Shown here piece after piece: positions 1 through 6,990 of a stretch of DNA of 64,000 nt (positions within the stretch are counted from its first letter, which is position 1; each line of letters starts with the position of its first letter). The position numbers and the translations under genes are program-made. Source of the DNA: Alphaproteobacteria bacterium (GTDB lineage: Bacteria > Pseudomonadota > Alphaproteobacteria > UBA8366 > GCA-2717185); assembly GCA_040905865.1 (NCBI GenBank), contig JBBDQU010000046.1, positions 44,475 through 108,474 of the forward strand. The letters run 5' to 3'. The notes beneath the pieces are model-generated. The model ran no database searches and was not told the origin of the DNA. It saw only the letters and a program-made list of their open reading frames with translations.

Positions 1-448
1 AGGCCGTGGCAAAGGTGACATGCGCGATGGTTATCGTGAGCGGGCTGCGCCCTTCGGGCCAGCCGGTCAGCTGCTGCATCGTCACGAACAGCAGCAGCAG
101 CGACAGCCCGGTGATGACTTCCGGCATGACCAGCGGCGCCGTCGTCATCGCGGAAAACAGCAACCGCCCGCGAAACCGTCCGAAGCGGACCAGCGCGATG
201 GCGCAGAGCGTACCCAGCACCACCGCGCCGGTGGCCGAAAAAGCGGCGATCTTGAGGCTGAGGAACGCCGCCCCCAGAAGTTTCTCGTTTTCCAGCAGCG
301 CGCCGTACCAGCGGGTCGAGAACCCGCCCCACACGGTGACCAGCCGCGAATCGTTGAACGAATAGATCACCAGCGACAGGATCGGCCCGTACAGGAACAC
401 GTAGCCGAAGGCGAGCGCCGCGATCAGCCAGGGAGACAACCGCGTCAT
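1..448 (-). CDS. potI: Polyamine-type ABC transporter permease (PotI/PotC family), 3' part outside window
   Basis: This is the second inner-membrane permease of a spermidine/putrescine-type importer. Only the first 149 residues lie in the window; the gene continues leftward. The start ATG (446-448) overlaps the stop of the upstream permease gene as ATGA. The visible part starts MTRLSPWLIAALAFGYVFLY, a first membrane helix, then a periplasmic segment with FNDSR and W-YGALL, followed by further helices, as in PotC/PotI. The EAA loop that contacts the ATPase would lie beyond the edge. It is the last gene of the overlapped operon binding protein, ATPase, permease 1, permease 2. The substrate (putrescine, spermidine or another cationic compound) cannot be decided from sequence alone. 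Confidence 0.88.
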   Translation of the reverse strand, partial: MTRLSPWLIAALAFGYVFLYGPILSLVIYSFNDSRLVTVWGGFSTRWYGALLENEKLLGAAFLSLKIAAFSATGAVVLGTLCAIALVRFGRFRGRLLFSAMTTAPLVMPEVITGLSLLLLFVTMQQLTGWPEGRSPLTITIAHVTFATA

Positions 449-1338
449 GACCGCGCCTCTTCGCGTTTCAGCCGGATATGCTCCAGCCAGGCAAGCGGCG
501 CGACGATCAGCGCCAGCACGACCACCGCCAGCGCCGCGGCGAGCGGCCAGTCGCGATTGTTGAAGAATTCCGTCCACAGCACCTTGCCGATCATCAGCGT
601 CCCGGAATCGCCCAGCAGTTCCGGGATCACGAACTCGCCGACGGCGGGAATGAAGACCAGCAGGAACCCGGCCAGCACGCCCGGCAGCGACAGCGGAAAG
701 GTCACCGTCCAGAACGCCCGCCACGGCGTCGCGCCGAGGTCGGAGGCGGCCTCGAGCAGACTTCCATCCTGGCGTTCCAGCGACGCATACAGCGGCAGCA
801 CCATGAACGGCAGATAGGAATAGACGATGCCGAGATGCACCGCGAAGGCGCTCTGCATCATCGGCAGCGGCGTATCGATGATCCCCAGACCCATCAGCGC
901 GCCGTTGACCAGCCCCTCGTTGCGCAGGATGCCCATCCAGGCATAGACGCGGATCAGGAACGAGGTCCAGAACGGCAGGGCGACCGCCAGCAGCAGGAGC
1001 GGCCGGTGCCGCCGCGGACTGCGCGCGATAGCCAGCGCGATGGGATATCCGATCAGAAGGGCGATCGCCGCCGAGAGCGCCGCGATCCGCAATGAACTGA
1101 GCAGCGCGCTGATATATAGCGGGTCGTCGATGAGGAAGGCGTAATTGTCCAGCTTCGCCATGATCGCGCCATCGGCGATCAGCGGCTCATAGGGCGGAAT
1201 GCCGAAGCGCTGGGTGCTCAGCGAGATGAGCATGATGATGACGAAGGGCGCCAGGAAGAACAGCGCCAGCCAGACGAAGGGAATGGCCGTCACGAGGGTC
1301 CGGCCGGGGTGCCGGTTGCGGCGCCGCTCCGTTGTCAT
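445..1338 (-). CDS. potH: Polyamine-type ABC transporter permease (PotH/PotB family)
   Basis: A 297-residue integral membrane permease forming the channel of the importer with the downstream PotI-like protein. The N-terminus is basic, followed by a helix at about 17-40, a periplasmic stretch with RFGIPPYEPL, and about five more helices. Near residues 195-220 there is an EAA-type loop (EAASDLGATPWRAFWTVTFP) that docks on the ATPase. Length is normal for PotB/PotH. Start and stop codons overlap the neighbouring genes by four bases on both sides, so the complex is translationally coupled. The family assignment is firm; the exact substrate is inference from the operon. Confidence 0.92.
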   Translation of the reverse strand: MTTERRRNRHPGRTLVTAIPFVWLALFFLAPFVIIMLISLSTQRFGIPPYEPLIADGAIMAKLDNYAFLIDDPLYISALLSSLRIAALSAAIALLIGYPIALAIARSPRRHRPLLLLAVALPFWTSFLIRVYAWMGILRNEGLVNGALMGLGIIDTPLPMMQSAFAVHLGIVYSYLPFMVLPLYASLERQDGSLLEAASDLGATPWRAFWTVTFPLSLPGVLAGFLLVFIPAVGEFVIPELLGDSGTLMIGKVLWTEFFNNRDWPLAAALAVVVLALIVAPLAWLEHIRLKREEARS

Positions 1339-2447
1339 GCGGTCAGCACCAGCCCGTCGCCAGGATACCAGGACAGCGTGACCGCATCGTCCCAGGTCAG
1401 CGGCGCATGGTCGGACCGGTGCCGGTTGGCCATCGCGACCTGCACCTTCAGCCCCTCGGACACCTGCACATGGTAGATCGACAGGTCGCCAAGATAGGCG
1501 ATATCGCTGACGACGCCGGTCAGCGTGTTACCCGGCGCCGCGGTATCGGCGTCCCGCCAGGCGGCGATCCGCTCCGGCCGGACCATGACCGTCACCGCAT
1601 CGCCCTCGGTCAGCGGCAGTTCGGACGGAACCGTCATGACGGCGTCGGCGGCGCTCAGCCGTACTGTCGCCACCCCTTCCTTCACCGACTCGATCTGCCC
1701 CGCCATCAGGTTCGCGGCGCCAATGAAATCGGCGACGAAGCGGGATTGCGGATCTTCGTAGACGTCGCGCGGCGCGCCGATCTGATGGATGCGCCCCTTG
1801 TCCATGATGGCGATCCGGTCGGACATGGTCATCGCCTCTTCCTGGTCATGGGTAACCATGATGAAGGTAATGCCGATCCGTTCCTGCAGGTTGACCAGTT
1901 CGAACTGCGTGCGTTCGCGCAGCTTCCGGTCCAGCGCGCCCAGCGGTTCGTCCAGCAGCAGGATCTTCGGCCGCTTCGCCAGTCCCCGCGCCAGGGCGAC
2001 GCGCTGGCGCTGGCCGCCGGACAACTGGTCCGGCTTGCGTTTGGCCAGCGCCGACAGCTCGACCAGATGCAGCACCTCCGCCACCCTGTCATCGCGCTCC
2101 GACCGCGCCATGCCTTCCTGTTTCAACCCGTAGGCGACGTTCTGCGCCACCGTCATATGCGGAAACAGGGCGTAGGACTGGAACACCATGTTCACCGGCC
2201 GCTCATAGGGCGGCACGCCGGTCATGTCCTGGCCGTCGATCAGCACACGGCCCTCGTTCGGGACTTCGAATCCGGCGATCATCCGCAGCAACGTCGTCTT
2301 GCCGCAGCCGGATGGGCCGAGCAGCGCGAACAGTTCGCCGCCATACACCGCCAGATCGACGCCGTCGACGGCGGTATCGGCGCCGAAGCGGCGCGTCACG
2401 GCCTCCATGCTGAGGATGGCGCCGGCCGGCTCCGTCGTCCTGTTCAT
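1335..2447 (-). CDS. potG: Polyamine-type ABC transporter ATP-binding protein (PotG/PotA family)
   Basis: A 370-residue cytoplasmic ATPase that powers the importer. The Walker A motif GPSGCGKTT is at residues 44-52, the signature LSGGQ at 142-146 and Walker B LLLDEP at 163-168, followed by the switch histidine in MVTHDQEEA. Residues from about 240 onward form the TOBE-type regulatory domain usual for PotA/PotG and other CUT1-like ATPases. The start ATG overlaps the binding-protein stop (ATGA) and its stop overlaps the permease start. The symbol follows potFGHI because the binding protein is first in the operon. Confidence 0.93.
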   Translation of the reverse strand: MNRTTEPAGAILSMEAVTRRFGADTAVDGVDLAVYGGELFALLGPSGCGKTTLLRMIAGFEVPNEGRVLIDGQDMTGVPPYERPVNMVFQSYALFPHMTVAQNVAYGLKQEGMARSERDDRVAEVLHLVELSALAKRKPDQLSGGQRQRVALARGLAKRPKILLLDEPLGALDRKLRERTQFELVNLQERIGITFIMVTHDQEEAMTMSDRIAIMDKGRIHQIGAPRDVYEDPQSRFVADFIGAANLMAGQIESVKEGVATVRLSAADAVMTVPSELPLTEGDAVTVMVRPERIAAWRDADTAAPGNTLTGVVSDIAYLGDLSIYHVQVSEGLKVQVAMANRHRSDHAPLTWDDAVTLSWYPGDGLVLTA

Positions 2448-3526
2448 TGCCCGGTTTTGATCCGCGTCCAGCTGCGGGTCCGCAAACGGTCATATGACGG
2501 CGATTTCAACGGCACCACGAACATCCGGTCGCGGGTTGCCTTGCTCGGATAGACCACGGGATCTTTCAACCGCTCCTCGCTGACAAAGGCTTCCGCACCG
2601 TCCACCGCATTGGCGTATCCCACCGCGTTGGTGATCGGGCCGACCACGTCCGGACGCATCATGAAATTGATGAAGGCATGGGCGTTTTCGGGATGCGGCG
2701 CGTCGGCGGGTATGGCCATCACGTCGATAACCGCCTGCGCGCCTTCCTTCGGCAGGTAAACCTGCACATCGACCCCCTGCTTCGCTTCCGCCGCCCGGTC
2801 GCGGGACTGGATCAGGTCGCCGCCATAGCCATGCGACACGCAGACATCGCCATTGGCGAGATCGTTGATGTAGCTGGAGGAATGGAAATACCGGATAAAC
2901 GGCCGGACCCCCATGATCAGGGCCGTCGCCTTGTCCAGGTCTTCCTTCTTTTCGGTCGCCGGATCGATGCCGAGATAGGCATAGGCGGCCGCGAAAACCT
3001 CGTTCGAATCGTCCAGCAGAGTGATGCCGCAGGCCGACAGCTTCTTCGCCCATTCCGGATCGAAGATCAGCGCCCAGCTGTCGGTCGGCGCGCCGGGCGC
3101 CGCCGCCACTTTGGCGGCATTGAAGCCGACGCCGGTCCCGGCAATCATATACGGCACGACATAGGCATTGCCGGGATCGCTGCCGGTCAGCGCCTTCATC
3201 GTCGATGCCGAGAGCTTGTCCCTGTTGGGCAGCAGGGCGCCGTCGAGCTTGCGGTAGATGCCCGACTTGATCTGGCGCGCGACAAAGGGCGATACGGACG
3301 GGAAGACGACATCGTAGCCCGACGAGCCGGCCATCAGCTTGGCCTCGAGGATCTCGTTTGAATCGTACACGTCGTAATTCACCCTGATTCCGGTTTCGGC
3401 GGTGAAACGTGACAGGGTGTCCTCCGCGATGTAGTCGGACCAGTTGTAGATATTGAGCAGCTTTTCCTCGGCGGCCGAAACGGCGCCGGCGGCGATGAAC
3501 ACTAATGCGGTAACGAGCGTGCGCAT
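2444..3526 (-). CDS. potF: Extracellular polyamine-type substrate-binding protein (PotF/PotD family)
   Basis: A 360-residue periplasmic binding protein, the specificity component of the importer. Residues 1-18 form a signal peptide (cleavage near AVSA-AEE). The mature start LLNIYNWSDYIAEDTL is the hallmark of PotD/PotF, and the fold continues with YDVVFPSVSPFVARQ and the hinge region typical of spermidine/putrescine binders. It is the first gene of the operon. On the minus strand a TTGACA hexamer (3629-3624) lies about 100 bases upstream, but no good -10 follows it, so I do not call the promoter. It could instead bind another cationic ligand such as agmatine or an opine. Confidence 0.9.
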   Translation of the reverse strand: MRTLVTALVFIAAGAVSAAEEKLLNIYNWSDYIAEDTLSRFTAETGIRVNYDVYDSNEILEAKLMAGSSGYDVVFPSVSPFVARQIKSGIYRKLDGALLPNRDKLSASTMKALTGSDPGNAYVVPYMIAGTGVGFNAAKVAAAPGAPTDSWALIFDPEWAKKLSACGITLLDDSNEVFAAAYAYLGIDPATEKKEDLDKATALIMGVRPFIRYFHSSSYINDLANGDVCVSHGYGGDLIQSRDRAAEAKQGVDVQVYLPKEGAQAVIDVMAIPADAPHPENAHAFINFMMRPDVVGPITNAVGYANAVDGAEAFVSEERLKDPVVYPSKATRDRMFVVPLKSPSYDRLRTRSWTRIKTGQ

Positions 3527-3691
3527 GGGCGTAATCCGCTGTTAGAGCCCCCGGGTTCCAGGCCGCACATCGCAGCCTGGCAGAGCCGGATCATGGCGGA
3601 CAATTTGCGCTATTCCCTGTTCCTGTCAACAAGCAGATGACCCGGCGCGCGGATTCCCCCTTTCTTTTTCATCGCGATGCGGCACCGCGCC

Positions 3692-4309
3692 CTAAACCCC
3701 GCGGCGCAGATAGGGCGTATACAGGTTCATCATGCGGATGGTGCCGCAATCCGGGCCCATCCGGCCCATATCCACGGTCAGGCTGCCGAGGGGTGCGGCA
3801 AGTTCCAGCACGCCGAGGAATTCCCGACCGGCGTTTTCGTCGTCGCGGAAGACGCGCAACTGGCGGACCTCCGGCCGGGATTCGAACTGCCGGCGCAGGC
3901 CGTCGATTATTTCGGTGGCCCCGTTCGGCCCGGCGCCGGCGAAGCGGATCAGCACCATGTATCCGGCCTCGTCCTTCGGCACCGAAATCGCGTCATCGGG
4001 ATAGATCAGCGTGCCTTCCATCCGGTAATTGCCCAGCACCCGCGACAATACCCGGCGCGACCAGACCGACAGGTTCTCGCCGATGAAGGCGCTGTACGCC
4101 GCGCTATGCACCGCATCGACGCTGTCCAGGTCGTAGAACGCCAGGTAGCGCGGCCAGCCCTGCACGCAGATCCAGCGCTGCGCCATCAGGAAGCCGGGGG
4201 CGTCCCGCCGCTCGGGGAAATGCTCCAGGTCGTACCAGTCGTTGAACTCTTCCTCTTCGGTCGCCTGCGGCTCCATCGCCGCAATCATCAGCCCCTTCGC
4301 CTTGGCCAT
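3692..4309 (-). CDS. Hypothetical protein with two ferredoxin-like (dimeric alpha-beta barrel) halves
   Basis: A 205-residue protein. I chose ATG 4309 (MAKAKGLMIA) because a GGGAAGG ribosome-binding site lies about six bases upstream; an in-frame start at 4342 has none. The sequence appears to have two halves, residues 1-100 with EEEFNDWYDLEHFPER and residues 110-205. The first resembles EthD/DUF4286-like dimeric alpha-beta barrel proteins, in which W-Y--EH-P is typical. No catalytic residues can be assigned. It stands alone between the transporter operon and a small ORF, separated from the latter by a palindromic repeat (4370-4429). Confidence 0.7.
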   Translation of the reverse strand: MAKAKGLMIAAMEPQATEEEEFNDWYDLEHFPERRDAPGFLMAQRWICVQGWPRYLAFYDLDSVDAVHSAAYSAFIGENLSVWSRRVLSRVLGNYRMEGTLIYPDDAISVPKDEAGYMVLIRFAGAGPNGATEIIDGLRRQFESRPEVRQLRVFRDDENAGREFLGVLELAAPLGSLTVDMGRMGPDCGTIRMMNLYTPYLRRGV

Positions 4310-4369
4310 AGCCCTTCCCCGCACGCATTTGATCGACAACACGGCGCGAAGCTTAATCCCATTCCCTAT

Positions 4370-4429
4370 AGCGCATCAGGTGATTGTTGGATCGCCATGG
4401 ACAATTCCAACAAACCACGATCTGATCTA
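4370..4429. repeat. Dispersed imperfect palindrome, family B, copy 1
   Basis: About 60 bp with inverted halves: the left arm has GCATCAGGT and GTTGGATCGCC, the right arm ATTCCAAC and GATCTGATCTA. It closely matches a second copy at 22246-22309 (shared GGATCGCCA, CAATTCCA/CGATTCCA and TGATCTA blocks). It lies between two genes on the minus strand and can fold as a stem-loop. Confidence 0.65.
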
Positions 4430-4615
4430 ATGGGCGAGGCCGACAACGTTACGGACGTTTTCTTCTGAAACATTGGCGTTCAGGTGGATCGACGCCAGCA
4501 CAGCGGTCTGATGGATCAGCTGGTTTTCGTGCTCCTTCACGTCCTGCGCGTTCAGCGCCCAATCCGCCAGGATAGCCTTGTACGCTTCACGAATGGCGGC
4601 ACAATGAATCATCAT
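4427..4615 (-). CDS. Small hypothetical protein (62 aa)
   Basis: A 62-residue soluble protein, no family recognised. I place the start at ATG 4615 (MMIHCAAIREAY) because GAGGTG lies a few bases upstream; an in-frame ATG at 4684 would lack this site. The sequence looks helical (EAYKAILADWALNAQDVKEHE) with no transmembrane segment and only one cysteine. Its last three bases overlap the palindromic repeat at 4370-4429. A CRP-like palindrome (4677-4692) lies about 60 bases upstream of the start and may control it. Confidence 0.55.
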   Translation of the reverse strand: MMIHCAAIREAYKAILADWALNAQDVKEHENQLIHQTAVLASIHLNANVSEENVRNVVGLAH

Positions 4616-4676
4616 ATCGATCACCTCAATCTGTGTACCAGTTGCGATGATATTCTGACAATTTTGAAAAACTGAC

Positions 4677-4692
4677 AGTGACACGCGTCACA
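4677..4692 (-). promoter_or_regulatory. Candidate CRP-like operator
   Basis: The sequence AGTGA-CACGCG-TCACA matches the CRP consensus TGTGA-N6-TCACA at nine of ten positions. It lies in an AT-rich stretch (4616-4860) upstream of the 62-residue ORF and between that gene and the cyclic-nucleotide-binding protein gene. Assignment to a CRP/FNR-family protein is inference. Confidence 0.4.
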
Positions 4693-4860
4693 TTTGTCTG
4701 TTTCTTCGATATTTTTTCCGAATTATACGATTTTTTTGATATAAGAAAAAATTACACGGAAATTATTGGAATATGAGTGAAATTACACCGTTATTCTAAA
4801 TAATAGATAACGTGCCGACCGATTTTCTGGGTATTTCCGCATTTGCGGCGGAAGGCGCGG

Positions 4861-5250
4861 TTATTCCGGAGGCGTTTTCTTTTCCCGGGAAACCTGCATC
4901 GACCTGATATTGCTGCAGAATATTCGCAGCAGGGCGACAATGAACGTATCGGCCTCGCTCATTTTTTCCTGGAACAGCCTGTCCGGAATGACGATGCAGA
5001 CGCTTGGCTTGATCGCGGTCGCCGATGCCATGCGCGCCGCATTATCGATCAGCGCCATTTCGCCGAAAATTCCGCCGGCGGCCACGACCCCGAGGACCCT
5101 CTTCTCGCCGTTTTCCGACACCCAGATTTCAATTTCGCCGCTTTGCACGACATAGGCCGCATTGCCCGGGTCGCCCTGGCGAAAGATCGGTGTGCCGGGC
5201 TCATAGGTCTTTCGGTCCAGGACCTGCAGGCCGCCTTTCTGACTGGACAT
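4861..5250 (-). CDS. Orphan cyclic nucleotide-binding domain protein
   Basis: A 129-residue protein consisting almost only of a cNMP-binding beta-roll: YEPGTPIFRQGDPGNAAYVV at about 16-36 starts the roll, and GGIFGEMALIDNAARMASATA at about 79-99 covers the phosphate-binding cassette (GEMAL with the downstream arginine R94). The C-terminal helix (EKMSEADTFIVALLRIF) is present, but there is no helix-turn-helix or enzymatic domain, so it is a sensor or adaptor rather than a CRP-type regulator. ATG 5250 is the only sensible start. The gene is separated by 24 bp from the SAM hydrolase gene upstream on the same strand. Confidence 0.85.
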   Translation of the reverse strand: MSSQKGGLQVLDRKTYEPGTPIFRQGDPGNAAYVVQSGEIEIWVSENGEKRVLGVVAAGGIFGEMALIDNAARMASATAIKPSVCIVIPDRLFQEKMSEADTFIVALLRIFCSNIRSMQVSREKKTPPE

Positions 5251-5274
5251 GCCGTCTCCACTCCCGGTTCACGC

Positions 5275-6027
5275 TCAGGACGCAGGCGCCTCAACACGGA
5301 TCGCCGCCCCCGCATGCAGGTTCAGCACATCGGCGGCCGACCCGCAGTTTACGGCAATTTCCACCATGCCGCTTGAATTTTCATACCAGAAAATCTCTCC
5401 GCGCGGCACGGCGGAAAAGACCCGCGCATGGCGAACGACCGTATCGCCCACGCGTATGACCGTCCCGCTATCGCAGGATGCGCCGCGCAGCCCGGTCACC
5501 GCATTGCCGAACCGGTCGAACCAGAGGATCGCGGGCAGATCGTCGGGCCAGTCCGCGCCGGGCCGCGAGGGATCGGTCCGCCAGCCATCGGTCCGTTCCG
5601 TCACGGCCGGTACCTCGCCCCGCGCCAGCCGGGCGGCCACCGGCGCGAACAGGTCACGCCCATGGAAAGACGGCGACAATCGCGGCGGCCGCCAGTCGAT
5701 CCGCCACTGCCGGGCGGATTCCGCCTGGCGCTGCAGGATTTCGAACAGCCCCTCGCCGGGCCCGGTAAACCAGCGGCCATCCGCTTCGACGATCACCAGC
5801 GGCCGGGCGCCGCCGACGCCCGGATCCACCACGGCGACGCAGATCGCGCCCGGCGGCATGTCCGGCACCAGCGCGGCCAGCAGGTAGGCGGCGCTGCGCG
5901 GGTCATGGCGCGGCGCGTCATGCATCAGGTCGATGACGGTTTCACCCGGCGCCGCGGATGCCAGCACGGCCTTCATCTGCCCCACATACGGGCCTTCGAA
6001 GCCGAAATCGGTAAACAGCAGGATCAT
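5275..6027 (-). CDS. SAM hydroxide adenosyltransferase (DUF62 family)
   Basis: A 250-residue member of the S-adenosyl-L-methionine hydroxide adenosyltransferase / fluorinase fold, which splits SAM into adenosine and methionine using water. The start ILLFTDFG, the VVDPGVGG motif near residue 75-82 and the GP-EGL loop are diagnostic. I chose ATG 6027 because family proteins begin directly at this TDFG strand; the in-frame extension to 6078 runs into the terminator region and lacks family sequence. The C-terminal beta-domain includes FGNAVTGL and VNCGSAADVLNL. Its physiological role is unresolved in most bacteria. Confidence 0.87.
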   Translation of the reverse strand: MILLFTDFGFEGPYVGQMKAVLASAAPGETVIDLMHDAPRHDPRSAAYLLAALVPDMPPGAICVAVVDPGVGGARPLVIVEADGRWFTGPGEGLFEILQRQAESARQWRIDWRPPRLSPSFHGRDLFAPVAARLARGEVPAVTERTDGWRTDPSRPGADWPDDLPAILWFDRFGNAVTGLRGASCDSGTVIRVGDTVVRHARVFSAVPRGEIFWYENSSGMVEIAVNCGSAADVLNLHAGAAIRVEAPAS

Positions 6028-6074
6028 GTCACGCCGATGATACGGCAAACCGCCGCTTCGGATACAGGACCGGC

Positions 6075-6114
6075 CCAAAACAAAACCGCCCGGACCATCT
6101 TGTGATCCGGGCGG
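6075..6114 (-). terminator. Rho-independent terminator of the Bax inhibitor-1 gene
   Basis: A perfect 9-bp stem (CCGCCCGGA 6086-6094 with TCCGGGCGG 6106-6114, 11-base loop) is followed on the minus strand by TTTTGTTTTGG. It lies 28 bp beyond the stop of the gene at 6142-6891. Confidence 0.85.
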
Positions 6115-6141
6115 TCCGCATCCCCGTGAAGGGCGCGAATG

Positions 6142-6891
6142 TTATTCGCGGTTGCCGAACAGGTGCAGCATCATGATGAAGAGGTTGATGAAGTCGAGAT
6201 ACAGGCGCAACGCCCCGTAAATCGCCTTTTTCTGCGCAACATCGCCGCTGTCGCTGACATCGTATTCCGACTTGATGTTCTGCGTGTCATAGGCGGTAAG
6301 CCCGACGAACACCAGAACGCCGACAATCGAGATGATGAAGTGCATCATGCTGGACTGCAGGAAGATGTTCACGACCATGGCGATAATGATGCCGATCAGG
6401 CCCATGAACAGAAAACTGCCCAGACCGGTCAGGTCACGCTTGGTCGTGTAGCCATACAGGCTCATGGCCGCAAACACACTGGCGGTGATGAAGAACACCC
6501 GCGCGATGCTCGTGCCCGTATAGGTCAGGAAAATATGCGACAGGGACAGGCCCATCAGGCCGGCGAAGGCCCAGAACAGGAGTTGTACCGTCGGCGCGCT
6601 GAAGCGGCGCATGGCCGGCGCGATCATGAAGACAAAGGCCAGCGGCGAAAAGGTCACGATCCATCCCAGGATCGAAGGCTGCAACCCGCCCGTCGCGGAC
6701 TGTGTATACAGCGCATTCAGAATTGCCGGCGTGTGCGCTGCCGTAAAGGCAACGGCGCCCGTCATGGCGAGGCCGACCGACATGTAGTTGTACACACGGA
6801 GCATGTAACTCCGCAGGCCTTCGTCGATGCCGGTACGGCCGGCAGCCCCCGTGCCCATGGAAATCGTACGTTGCCGTGGCGTCAAAGCCAT
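6142..6891 (-). CDS. Bax inhibitor-1/YccA family membrane protein
   Basis: A 249-residue seven-helix inner-membrane protein of the BI-1 (UPF0005) family, relatives of E. coli YccA/YbhL, which act as pH-gated channels or modulate membrane proteolysis. The cytosolic N-terminus ends with GLRSYMLRVYNYMSVGLAMTG; helices follow at regular spacing. The family signature IGIIIAMVVNIFL and the conserved acidic region near the C-terminus (TAYDTQNIKSEYD) are present. ATG 6891 has the purine-rich GGGGGCAG just upstream. It is a single-gene unit with its own terminator at 6075-6114. Confidence 0.92.
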   Translation of the reverse strand: MALTPRQRTISMGTGAAGRTGIDEGLRSYMLRVYNYMSVGLAMTGAVAFTAAHTPAILNALYTQSATGGLQPSILGWIVTFSPLAFVFMIAPAMRRFSAPTVQLLFWAFAGLMGLSLSHIFLTYTGTSIARVFFITASVFAAMSLYGYTTKRDLTGLGSFLFMGLIGIIIAMVVNIFLQSSMMHFIISIVGVLVFVGLTAYDTQNIKSEYDVSDSGDVAQKKAIYGALRLYLDFINLFIMMLHLFGNRE

Positions 6892-6990
6892 TTCTGCCCC
6901 CTTTGAGCAAGATTGAAATTCAAGTTGCGACTAATATCGCGACGTTCTGCCGGAATTTCAAGCTGATAGCCCGTCATATCGACGAATTTT

